Shown piece by piece: positions 54,719 through 64,000 of a stretch of 64,000 bases of DNA. Position numbers and translations under genes: made by a program. The DNA is from Monodelphis domestica (Eukaryota > Chordata > Mammalia > Didelphimorphia > Didelphidae): NCBI RefSeq assembly GCF_027887165.1, contig NC_077232.1, forward strand, positions 54,608,788-54,672,787, given 5' to 3'. The notes below the pieces were generated by a model. It searched no databases and was not told the DNA's origin. It was given only the letters and a program-made list of their open reading frames with translations. Positions within the stretch are counted from its first letter, which is position 1, and each line of letters begins with the position of its first letter.

Positions 54719-55556
54719 CAAGATCATCAAGAAAAACCACCCAAGTAACACAGTATAGACAAGAAGGGAATTACCACAAATTCATATTGGAGCCTTGAGG
54801 AGGATTCAAGGCCAAGAAAAGTCGTTGAGGCACAAAATTGGTATTTGCAGGATCCAATAAATGGAGAATACCATTAGCACAACCCCATCTATTCTAGGGT
54901 ATGAAAAGTGCATAAAGTGTGGTTAGCATGGATCATACATTTGTCACTTCAGAAGGCTTAAGGCTTAACTTTTCCCACCCACTATTTGGGAGAGAGCCAA
55001 CTTGGATGTGCAGTGTGGATAACCAAAATCCCTTCCTCTCCAGATCATGGTGGCAATCCAACAGAATCTCAATAATTCTGGCAGTGGGTAACGACTGTGT
55101 GTAGATTGGCTTCTCCACCAAATTTGAAACTACTCCAATAGGTTCCATATCAGATAATTCATGTGAAAGAGCCCTGATTAGATAAGGAATCATCTTATCT
55201 CAAATAAGCATCTCCACCATCCCATCTATTATTCCCACATCCCTCTTGATTCGACTCCAAAAGTTCTAGGTCTCATGATAACTGGACCCTGCACATTTGA
55301 GGCTGGCAGGAAGCAGGGGAACTACCATGACTGTGATTTTCCTAGCTACCAAGATTCTTAGATTGATCTGCCTTTTTCTCTTTCAAAAACTGCAGTCACG
55401 TATCTAACATTAGCTGGCTCTTCCTACCACCTACGTCAGTACATATCTTGGAGGCACAAGATCGAATGATGTCTTATCAAGATATCAGAATACTAGCAGA
55501 AAGCTCAGATGGTCCTTTTGTAACTTATCACATTATTTCTTGGAAATAAAATCACT
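54719..55556. other. No recognised repeat; unexplained 87-codon frame
   Basis: About 840 bases without a named element. The minus-strand frame 54933-55193 begins MIPYLIRALSHELSDMEPIG and has a fairly natural residue mix, without low complexity. I could not link it to a family. It may be chance or a scrap of an old retroelement or pseudogene. Confidence 0.3.
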
Positions 55557-55557
55557 C

Positions 55558-55675
55558 AATGATACACATAAAACCCAGTTGAATTGCTCATTGTCTACGG
55601 GAGGGGGGAGGGAAAGAATATGAATCATGTAACCATAGAAAAGTATTCTAAATTAAATTAATAAAATTTTAAAAA
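55558..55675 (+). repeat. L1 3' end, severely 5'-truncated
   Basis: AAAACCCAGTTGAATTGCTCA, GGGGGGAGGGAAAGAATATG and AACCATAGAAAAGTATTCT match the L1 3' UTR, ending in an A-rich tail. Confidence 0.82.
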
Positions 55676-56022
55676 GAGATCACTTGCTTTCCCAAGGCAT
55701 CTTTTACATTCTCTTCTATCTGCATCTCCTTATGCTCTTGCCCACTTGCCTAGCCTTGCAACTGATCCCATAGATCTTTGAATCATAAAATCTTTCTCTT
55801 CACAATTCCCTAAACTACTAATTTATTGGGATGCTTTGCATATTTCTATTTCTTCTCATTGTGTCCTTCTAGAGTTATTATTTATTACATAAAATATTGC
55901 AACAAATTAGCCAAATATACCTTTTTGGGTTTCACTAATTCTTGGAGATGGGTTAAAGAGTTGCTTGAAGGATATATCCAAATCTTTGACAAATAGTCAC
56001 AGTGGGACTATTCACAAAATAG
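55676..56022. other. No recognised feature
   Basis: About 350 bases, unassigned. Confidence 0.4.
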
Positions 56023-56024
56023 CT

Positions 56025-56165
56025 CATGGTTTATAAGTCTCAGTTTCCACAGCTATCAAAAAAGGGATTCTAATATGTATCATACCTTCCTCACAAGATT
56101 GTTTCAAGGGGGAAATGAATGAGATAAAACATGCCAACATTTTGGTAAATGTTTTTGATATCAAT
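56025..56165 (+). repeat. MIR/THER1-family SINE, 3' half
   Basis: AAGTCTCAGTTTCCACAGCT, TAATATGTATCATACCTTCC, CTCACAAGATTGTTTCAAGG and AATGAATGAGATAAAACATG match the CORE and 3' domain. Confidence 0.65.
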
Positions 56166-56244
56166 TATAGAGTGGAGAAAGGTTTTCTTAGAGTGCCTTC
56201 ATTTTTTTTAGCAATTTCTTATATTTACTTTAATTAATCATGGT

Positions 56245-56508
56245 ATCTTGATTGTTGTTGGTTGTTCATTCAGTTGCATCCAACCCTGTAACCCTGTGAA
56301 CCTTAGCATGCCAATGTTGTCCATTGGGCTTTGTTGGCAAAGGTAACTAGAATGGCTTGCCATTTATTTCTCCAGTGATATAAGGCAAATAGAGGTTAGG
56401 TGACTTGCCCTAGATCACACGACTAGTGTCTGATCCCAAATTGGAGCTTAGATCTTCCTGTTTCAAGGTCCAGTATTTTATCCACTGAGCCTTCTAACTA
56501 CCTCAATC
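56245..56508 (-). repeat. MAR1-type SINE, near full length
   Basis: TTGTTCATTCAGTTGCATCCA, GGGCTTTGTTGGCAAAGGTA, GGCTTGCCATTTATTTCTCC, GTTAGGTGACTTGCCCTAGAT and TTATCCACTGAGCCTTCTAAC follow the reverse-complement order. Confidence 0.85.
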
Positions 56509-57153
56509 TTGACATAGCTCATTGGTACTTAAGCTTTGAACACCAATTATAATTAAGGAAAGATGAGCCTCTCTTCTAGTGATGAAAGTGTTCTTTCTTT
56601 TGAACTCATACTAGGGATAATGGTGAGAGATGAGAACTCAATTTCACATGAGCCATTTATAATTATCTCATCAATCTTATTAAAAGCATGGAAGAAAGAG
56701 AAGTCCTTTCTTAAGGACTTCTTTCTTAAGGAAGAAGTAATTGTGGCCCTTGTTTCATTCTCCATGGGAATTGAAAGGAATAATGCTCACCTGGAATCTG
56801 TCCAGAGAAGTAGTACATGAACCCTTATGGGAGACTCGGAATAGGATGTACTTCTTATTTGGCTGGAAACTCCACAGAGCAAATGTGCACTATTCTTAGG
56901 CACAATCTCTAGCCCCGAGGATAAGTTAGTAAAAGAGTTCTGGTTCTGGAACTATTGGATTGTTTCATGTGATCAATACAGAGTTCTTACAATTGCACAG
57001 GACAAAATATGTAAACTTCATAATCTGTGAGCTCAAAGTTCTTGTGCAAACCCTCAACCTCAGCTAGCCAGATCTACTTCCTGACCCAATTAGAGATGAT
57101 GATGTAGGAAGCTTCTTCAAAAACCCAGTAATTATGGTTATTGTTTATCAATA
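56509..57153. other. No recognised feature
   Basis: About 640 bases. Opposite-strand frames at 56553-56765 and 56563-56820 overlap a short internal inverted repeat (TCCTTTCTTAAGGACTTC, 56704-56721) but match nothing. Confidence 0.4.
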
Positions 57154-57154
57154 C

Positions 57155-57300
57155 TAACCATTACTGATAAGAGTAATATTGATAGTTGGCATTTTAGAGG
57201 GTTATAAAATTTGCAACATACCTTATATAAATTAGCTCATTTGATCTTTTTAAGTAGCAGAAGTATCCTTATCCTCATTTTATAGGTGAACTGAAAGGGG
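57155..57300 (-). repeat. MIR/THER1-family SINE, partial
   Basis: AGAGGGTTATAAAATTTGCAA, CATACCTTATATAAATTAGC and TCATTTTATAGGTGAACTGA match the reverse-complement THER1 3' domain and CORE edge. Confidence 0.5.
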
Positions 57301-58518
57301 TTCATCTCTCCACCAGGAGTCCTCTCATTATCTATTTAAAAGTAAAATAGGGAATCACAACTCAGGAATGGCTTTAGATCTCTGAAACCCATCACCACCT
57401 GAGATTGATCTATCAGGTCTTTGCTAAAGTTAGTGATTATCTATCAAAAGAGACAGAGATATTCATGACATTTGACCAAGGGAGATGTACAGACTGGTCT
57501 AGAAATGGAATGGTGATAGCCAAATGAGTAGTAATCTAAGCTGTTCAATTTGTACAATTCCCCTACAATCTTTCAGAACCAAGTGTTCCAACTCACAGAG
57601 TGGGGAAACTGGAAGCTGAAATAACACCTACCTACAGAACAACTAAAAACTTTTACTGTATTACAGTACTACATAATACTTTTTAGAATTTGGTAAATGT
57701 CTACTTCAAACACTCCCTTTTTTTTTCTTAGAACCATGGACTTTTATTATTTCATATGCCAATCTCCTTTCTCTCTCCTCCTGAAACAAGCTCACACACA
57801 CACAAAGTATTCCTATAGTTAAGGACCATTGAGTGAGTCTGAGGCTGTGAGGTTGCCATGTACAACCTACAATCAATCAAATAGTGTATAAGCAGAGGGC
57901 TCATTGAAACTGTACTTCTTCAGGCTTAAAGTAGAGCTGTCTGTCCTCTCACAACCAAATATACTGTTCCAGGGAATACTTCATTCAGCACATCCTTGAT
58001 TGAGCCAGTAATAATTTTATCTGTGGTGCCCAGGGGACTGGAAGACCCATGTCTAATGTGTATTTAAAATATCTATCCACAAAAATGCACCTGAGAAGAG
58101 GCTGTGGGAACCAGTATGTGAAGTGCATTCTTTAGAATTCATAGCACCTAGGAGGGAAATCAAGATGGGGAAATGATTAAAAAAAAAAAAGGTGGGGGGA
58201 AGGGAAAGAGAGAGAGAGGATCTTCTAGTCTTGGAGATTAAATAAAGGTAGAGAACATTTGGACCTTCCTGAAGCTGCATTTGTAATGTTAGCCCATTTC
58301 CTAGTAACTAAGAAGCCTTATCATCAAAATCTATTCCATCTCAATAGATGACATACAGCGGTACTCCCCTTTTTGCAGTATATTGAAATAATTAAAATAA
58401 GAAAAACTCTTTTTTTATCTTATTAACTTTAATAAAGTAAGAAAAACCGGAGTTTCCCCAGGCTGAAATTAACTTCCTAAACCTTGAATCTTCTAAGAGT
58501 CAAAATTCCCTTCTAGGA
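57301..58518. other. No recognised feature over about 1.2 kb
   Basis: Ordinary-complexity sequence with a short CA run (57792-57804) and a purine-rich segment (58180-58220). No element or gene identified. Confidence 0.4.
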
Positions 58519-58520
58519 GA

Positions 58521-58722
58521 GGGATTGGTCCTCATATAGGCCAATCCTGTGCCTGGAAGTAGGGGGCATGGCCCATTCTTAGCATGGGATTGGTCTAATT
58601 TAAGATCAATCCTACTCCAGGAAGTAAGGGGCGTTGTCCCTCCCCCAGCACGTGTTTGGTCCATTCAAGACCAATCCCAGGCCAGGAAGGGAGGTGGAGG
58701 GACCCCTGGGGCATGCTGGGGG
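58521..58722. repeat. Three ~66-base tandem repeats with facing CCAAT boxes
   Basis: Units start at about 58521, 58586 and 58652. Each has ATTGGT (or TTTGGT) on the left and CAATCC about 15 bases to the right. GATTGGTC/GGCCAATCC, GATTGGTC/GATCAATCC and TTTGGTCC/GACCAATCC are inverted pairs. Then follow a CCAGGAAG/CTGGAAG motif and a GGGGC-rich stretch. The block is much more GC-rich than its surroundings. Repeated CCAAT (NF-Y) arrays are typical of LTR enhancers (family knowledge), so it may be a U3 remnant. The origin is unproved. Confidence 0.75.
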
Positions 58723-58774
58723 ATCCAGTTCTAGCCACAAAACACTTTAAAATCCACAATACCCATGATTTCAT

Positions 58775-58940
58775 AACTGAGTAATTTCCAGTGAGGAAAC
58801 TTGAGCCTTAGTTACCAGAGAAGACTGAGAAGTTGTGACTTGTCTAATGTCTTACAGCTAGTATGTGTCAGAGGTGAGAACTGATTCCTAATCTTCCTAA
58901 CTTCCAGAGCAGCCTTCTATCTATTATATTCTCTTCTCTC
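58775..58940 (-). repeat. MIR-family SINE, diverged
   Basis: CCAGTGAGGAAACTTGAGCC, TTGTGACTTGTCTAATGTCTT, ACAGCTAGTATGTGTCAGAGG and AACTGATTCCTAATCTTCC follow reverse-complement MIR order. Confidence 0.65.
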
Positions 58941-59084
58941 CTTAATTTTAGAATTAGTAAACTCCTTTAAAATGAAACAAAAATAGATAAAACATTGACA
59001 TACCACCAAGCCCTGACCAGTATGATATTTCAGGGATATGGAAATTGTGCAAGTCTGGACCAATAGACATAATTCCAATTGATC

Positions 59085-59525
59085 TGTATCCTATAGCCTT
59101 TTAGGATTGTCATTGTATTTTTGTAGTCATCATGTAGAACATTCTCTGGGTTCTGATTGCCTTGCTTTATATCACATACTAGAATTCCCATCTCTTTCTT
59201 ATTTCTTTATAGCTGTGTATTACTTTTAAGGGCATAAGATCCTCAGTTATAGAACCATTCCCTAGCCAAATGGGCATCCATTTTGATTCTAAATATATTG
59301 CTACTACCACAAGTACTGCTATCAATATAATTTCTTTTCTTCTGCCTCTGAAATTTTGGAATATCAATTCAGCAGTGGAATCTTTGGGAAAAGTTTAGTG
59401 ACTTTTTCTAGAATAATTCCAGGAGTTTTTGTTGTTGTTGTTTTTCCCCAGAAGAGTTAAACTATTTGACAGCTCCAAACACAGAGTATTAGTGTGACTG
59501 TCTTCCTACAGCTTCTTGGAGAAGG
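59085..59525 (-). repeat. Old L1, ORF2 C-terminus and 3' UTR
   Basis: TCAGTTATAGAACCATTCCC, TAGCCAAATGGGCATCCATTT and TACTACCACAAGTACTGCTA parallel the L1 ORF2 end at 50.57-50.68 kb (accacaatttgttcagccattctccaattgaagggca). The minus frame 59179-59367 contains SKWMPIWLGNGSITEDLMP, which is the L1 C-terminal pattern. Much more diverged than the 46 and 50 kb copies. Confidence 0.7.
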
Positions 59526-60722
59526 AAGGCGGCAGTTGTCTTAGAGGCACTGTCTCAAATGTACCGAATTTAATCAAATGGACCATGGATTTCCCTATAG
59601 AAAGATCATGACCCAATTTCAATGGGGATTAATACAACAAGCTCGTTTTGAAACCATATGAAAATTGAAAAGAATTGCTCAATGCACTGTGAGTGTGGGA
59701 AGATTAAGGCACTAATGGATTTTCTTTTATGCATTTGTTAATGAAAATATAAAATCCTTTTATCATCTGGAGATATGAACCACAGCTAATAAATGCAATT
59801 AAAGTAATGTGAGCCTCCTGTCCAGTAAGACAGAGAATAACTTTCCTTGAATGACCCTATGCCTCTACTATTTATTATTTAAGTTACATGGTATGTAATG
59901 TCCTGTGGTAACTGGATGTCAGCACTGTGAGGTGGGGTATCCACATCTTATTCACCTGCCAAGTTAGCATTTTGATTTAGTCTTTAATTAGATTTGGAAA
60001 GAGTTTCTTTTTTATTGCAGGCATTTGATTCAAAGTGCTTCTCTCTCTTCATTTATTTGTAATAGGTCTTCAGAGTTTCATGACTATGAGACACGATTAT
60101 TTTAGAAGGGTCACAGAGTGCTAGCAAGCTGTATGCCTGATAAATAGACTTGTGAAATGTAGCAACTCATCTCCAAAATGAATCATGTATTAATTTCTGC
60201 CATCTGAGAGATTTTCTTTTTTCTTTTTCCTTTGTGGAAACATATCTGGTGGCACCAGATCTGGGTATAAAAATCCCATCTAGAAATGGAGCAGCTGGAG
60301 TTTTCCTTAAAGCTCCCACTCTTCCTGAAGTGCTCAAGTAGCTAAAGTGTCATATGTGCATGTATGTTCGTATGCATCCTCTAGAATCGTTATGTCGTTT
60401 GCATAGTAAATTCCTGTTAAGGTATTCCCTCTACAAGGCAGATTGGTGACTGTTCTGCAATTCATGGTGTTAGTTACTTGAACACCTTGGGAACTACACT
60501 AACAAGTACTTGGGGAGAATTTAAAGGAAGATAAAGAAAAGAATTATGTATGATTTTCCTTCAATTCTGCCAGCTTCAATTTTCTATCAGTTCTCGTATA
60601 TCTTGGCCACTTTGTCTAATTTCCCAATTATTTGGGGTATGTATGTTTGTTTGTTTTTTAGATGACTTGTCCAGAGATCACACAAAAAAATTTTAGCGGA
60701 GATAAACCTTTCTCAAGTCTTC
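59526..60722. other. Repeat-free 1.2 kb stretch, candidate conserved noncoding DNA
   Basis: No repeat family is recognisable across 59526-60722. It contains sequence of normal complexity with TAATTAGATTTGG, CAATTAAAGTAATG and GTTAATGAAAATAT, which resemble homeodomain-type sites. Such a gap in a repeat-dense region can mark selection against insertions, but I cannot test conservation. Confidence 0.3.
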
Positions 60723-60724
60723 AG

Positions 60725-62070
60725 ATCATACCATACCATACTAGAACATGCCACAGCATATTATACATACTAAAACATAAGAGAACTCATTATATCAGAG
60801 CATATCTATGCATGTACACATATATGTGAATATAAAGATATGTATACATATGCATGTATAAACCCAGTTTATATCAGAATATACACATTTATTTGAGAAT
60901 ATACATACATATTTATGAACTCATGCAAAGTCATGTTTTGATTTGTAAACACATGTATATATACATGTTTAAACTTGTATGAATGCATTTGTTTACATAT
61001 ATAAAGACTTCTATTTCACAATGCAACTTTCTCCATCATAGTTTCAATATCTCACAAGTCAACAAAAGAAATTAAATTAGAATTTTGGAGAAGTTTTCCA
61101 GAAGCCTCAGATGACATGTAAAGGTCAGCAGACAACACAGAAAAAGTTTAGGAACTCAGAAATACATAAAAACATATTTAGTATTGTATGATATAGACAT
61201 ATTTTATCTTTTAATTCCACAAATATCCCCAACATTTTTTAAAGTTAGAATAAGTATAAAGAAACAGTTTGTTAAAAAAAAAAACCCAAAAGCCAACAGA
61301 TGACACACAAAAGCTGGGAATGTTAACATCAAGACCATGATCAAATACTTAACCCAAACTTTCTTATAAGGTAGTGTAAATAACCATAAAAGAAAAAGAA
61401 GAAAAACTGATATATCATCTTTGGTATGGCAAAGGCTAAAAAATGTATGTAGATTTTCCAGATTGTGGTGGTACCATGTTCTTAACCCCACAACATGAAA
61501 GGGATATTTATACATTTATGAATATAGTCATGTATAGGCATATACCAATTTATGCTTATACATGTATGAATGTATTCACATACGTATATCTGCATGTACA
61601 CTTTTGTACATAAGTATATGCGTTTCTATATAGATTTAGTTGTTTTTTGACCTGGAGTCTGTGAAGTGATTTAGAGTATTTTGAAAAGTGCATTTTAATA
61701 TAATTCATTTTCCCTGTAATGCTATCTATTTTATTTTATTCACTTAGAAATCATTATTCTGAGATGGAGGTCCATTGGCTTCATCAGATTTCCAAAAGGG
61801 CCCACGATACAAAAAAGCTTTAGGATTCTTCAAAAAGTAAGTGTATTGGTAAAAAATGTACACATACATGTAAACTATAAAACTATGCTAAGACTGGTGG
61901 GATGCTATTTGCATAGGTTTATTCTCATATAGATGGATTTTATGTATGTGCATATATATACATACATATACATACTGATCTACATGCAGAAATATGTTCT
62001 GATGTGATACTTTCTGGTGTGTTTTAGAATGGCATGTTTTGGTATGGCATGACATGGAATATTATAGTGT
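60725..62070. repeat. Decayed TATG/CATG repeat field in three blocks
   Basis: Blocks at 60725-61010, 61510-61640 and 61850-62070 consist of motifs such as ATACATATGCATGTATA, TGTATATATACATGTTT and ATACGTATATCTGCATGTACA. The intervening 61020-61500 is ordinary sequence. CCATACTAGAACATGCCA (60737-60754) and the inverted match TGGCATGTTTTGGTATGG (62031-62048) lie near the two ends. Probably an expanded and diverged tetranucleotide array. Confidence 0.6.
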
Positions 62071-62269
62071 GAGGTCTTTTTAATAAATGGTAGATATTGT
62101 GGGTTACTGAGACCCAAACTAAGGACCCCAAAACACTAGCCCAATCTCTCACACAGTGTGAAAATGCTCCCAGAAAGTCAGATCTATTAAGCTTTGAGTC
62201 TGATTTAGAAATGAGGTTTTCTATGCTCATTATGTGGAAAGGGGTTGCTTCTCTCCTGTTCTCATTATT

Positions 62270-62850
62270 TGAGTAAGGAGGACCTCAGAACTACACTCCC
62301 AGACAGACCTCTAGTCATTCCTCAGAGGCAATGCTAGACAATTTGATAAGCGTTAACTAGCCTCCTGATTACCTATTGTTAACTAGGATTTTGAGAAGTG
62401 ACAATGGATCTGCAGAAAATTAAGAGGCTTGGAACTTGGTAAAATGCCAATCAATTGAGATGGAGACAGAGTTCCAATGGAATCTTGAAGGGAGCAGTTA
62501 GGGAAACCCGGCTGCCTGAACTTCACTTCCTTCTCTGACTGTTGGAAAGAGAAGGTGGAAGAAAATCTCTCCTTGGTCATTGATTATCTCTATGTCTGAG
62601 TGCTGAGAAGACTTTTGAGTTTAGCTCAGAAGAAACCCATCAGCCTTTGCTGTCACCTCCCCTTAGGGAAAGATAATGTTATTTCCTGGATTTGAATATA
62701 TCTTGAACTCTTCAATCAACAGGGATAACTTAGAAAATATAGGGAGACACCCTTTTCCTCTCACCTCTACCCTCTCCCTACCTCCTCTACCCAAAAGAAT
62801 AAAAGACCTCTTAGTTAAAAGATTTGATTGTGGGAATTAGTTATTAATGG
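62270..62850 (+). mobile_element. Possible LTR fossil
   Basis: Contains CTCAGAACTACACTCCCAGAC (ZNF143-like ACTACANNTCCCA-type spacing, imperfect), a pyrimidine-rich stretch (62750-62795) and a polyadenylation-type AATAAAAGACCTCTTAGTTAA at 62798 onward. The sequence order fits a U3-R-U5 arrangement. No coding retroviral sequence adjoins, and neither terminal ends nor target duplications were found. Family not assigned. Confidence 0.33.
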
Positions 62851-63417
62851 AAACCTTCAAACTTACCATTTCTGAGAAGAACTTCAAGACAGTTGAAAAG
62901 GGAACAGGAAGTAGGGTAGGGCGGGAGGAGTGCAAGATCCAGTATTTTCCCCTAGTTGGCTTCCTGGTGTTTTGGCTCTAGCATTTCCTATTACCATAAT
63001 TCTCCTAATAGTGGTATCTACTACAGTATCTAAGGTTCTCCTCACTGGATCTCCACTTTCTTGGGAACAGAGATAAGAATCATGGCATTTAGATGGGCAC
63101 TTGATTCAGAAGAAAGCAGACATCTATATATAGGATGGGGATGTTGGCCAACTGTAAGACCATGTAGGATTGACACCCCTTGAAATAATCTAATTGAAGT
63201 TATGTATGTCCAAGATAGAAATGACTCCATTGGTTATCTATACCAATTCACACTTAAAACTCTATTAAAACACCTGTGTCATGGTGGTAAGAGTGTTGGA
63301 TTTGCATCCAGAGGACCTTCATCACCTCTTAGATCTACTTATAGTTCTAAACCAAGCCCCTATGATCCTCAATACATCCTTTAAGATATGTCATTTTATT
63401 TTCAGTGTGAAATAATC
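62851..63417. other. No clear feature; possible weak SINE near 63278
   Basis: CATGGTGGTAAGAGTGTTGG and ATTTGCATCCAGAGGACCTTC (63279-63320) look faintly like the left end of a tRNA-derived SINE. The rest is unassigned. Confidence 0.3.
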
Positions 63418-63418
63418 A

Positions 63419-63778
63419 ATAAGGGACTTCTCTACTAGTAGCAATGCAATGATCCAGAACAACTCAAAGGGACTTATGAGAAAGAACACTATCCACATTT
63501 AGAGAAAGAACTGTGGGAATAGAAACAGAAGAAAAACAACTGCTTGATCACATGGGTTGATGGGGATGTGGCTGGGGATGTAGACTCTAAAAATCACCCC
63601 AGTGAAAATATCAATAATATGGAAATGGGTCTTGATCAAAGACACATGTAACACCCAGAGGAATTGTGCATCAGCAATGGGAGGGGGTAAGAGGGAGGAA
63701 AAGAACATGAATCTTATAACCATGGAAAAATATTCTAAATTAGCTAATAAATAAAATAATAAAAAAGAAATACCCAAT
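63419..63778 (+). repeat. L1 3' end, 5'-truncated
   Basis: TTCTCTACTAGTAGCAATGCA, ATGATCCAGAACAACTCAAAG, GAGAAAGAACTGTGGGAATAG, AACTGCTTGATCACATGGG, AAGACACATGTAACACCCAGA, GAACATGAATCTTATAACCAT and an A-rich end. It has the most continuous L1 3' UTR on the plus strand here. A minus-strand frame runs antisense through it. Confidence 0.92.
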
Positions 63779-63814
63779 AAAACTAAGAATTAAACATTCT
63801 TATCACAAGCAAGA

Positions 63815-63968
63815 TATAATCAGAGAATTTAGAGAGAGAAGAAACTAGGGGTCATCTACTCCATTGTCTTCATTTTACAGTTGAGAAAATTAAGGTCCTG
63901 AGAAAATCAATGACTTGACTAATATCATACTGATAATAATTAGTAGCTCAGTGAATATAGTTCTAGTT
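63815..63968 (-). repeat. MIR-family SINE
   Basis: GAAGAAACTAGGGGTCATCTA, CTCCATTGTCTTCATTTTACA, GTTGAGAAAATTAAGGTCCTG and AGTAGCTCAGTGAATATAG follow reverse-complement MIR order to the end of the window region. Confidence 0.68.
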
Positions 63969-64000
63969 CAATCAGGATAACTTGAGGTGATAGCCTAACA

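Noticed and set aside
1-64000. CRISPR arrays, operons, phage or other prokaryotic systems
   Set aside because: Repeat content, base composition and pseudogene type are those of a marsupial nuclear genome. The direct repeats found are microsatellites or transposon parts.

Overview
The window is vertebrate nuclear DNA from a marsupial. It is AT-rich, has no recognisable functional gene, and is built almost entirely from interspersed repeats in various states of decay. The marsupial call rests on two short SINE types that recur at many places. One is a tRNA-derived SINE whose 3' body ends in a run close to ACTGAAATGACTGAACAACAAC (MAR1 type, linked to RTE LINEs). The other has the tail GACAGAAGGTAAGGGTTTAAAAA and the head GGGGGCAGCTGGGTAGCTCAG (SINE1/WSINE1 type, with poly-A tails and long target duplications, so L1-mobilised). 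They occur alongside marsupial-style L1 and HAL1-like LINEs and many old MIR/THER1, L2 and L3/CR1 copies. The species cannot be fixed from the sequence alone.

Layout. Positions 1-11200 hold scattered MIR, MAR1 and L2 fragments, a probable decayed Dong/R4-type LINE (about 4.9-5.9 kb) and two LTR-like fossils (about 6.1-6.6 and 8.75-9.25 kb). At 11.2-11.65 kb there is a processed pseudogene of ribosomal protein S17 on the minus strand, the only host-gene-derived sequence recognised. From 12.1 to 16.1 kb lie four SINE1-type copies, one landed in the tail of another, plus an L2 3' end. From 18.4 to 21.8 kb there is a GT microsatellite, a SINE head fragment, a 60-base hairpin, an LTR fossil, an L3/CR1 fragment and a SINE with perfect target duplications. 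Positions 22-41 kb are mostly old MIR and L2 copies, including a minus-strand L2 reverse-transcriptase segment near 31.7-32.5 kb.

The richest part is 41.2-53.2 kb. A minus-strand HAL1-like element (41.27-44.81 kb) carries a small L1 with a twin-priming inversion, and a SINE has landed in its own flanking target duplication. A 1.6 kb L1 sits inside an L2 (46.2-47.8 kb). A 2.8 kb 5'-truncated L1 (50.0-52.9 kb) has 15-base target duplications and looks like it carries a 20-base 3' transduction. From 53 to 64 kb there are more SINE, MIR and L1 3' ends, a three-copy tandem repeat with facing CCAAT boxes (58.5-58.7 kb), a low-repeat stretch that could hold conserved noncoding sequence (59.5-60.7 kb), a long decayed TATG/CATG repeat field (60.7-62.1 kb) and another LTR-like block.

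Nothing here works as a pathway or operon. The sequence reads as intergenic or deep intronic DNA. I found no intact coding gene, functional RNA gene, CRISPR array or undescribed gene system. The interest lies in well-preserved retrotransposition signatures and a few unexplained structured stretches. All family names come from pattern recognition, not from database searches.
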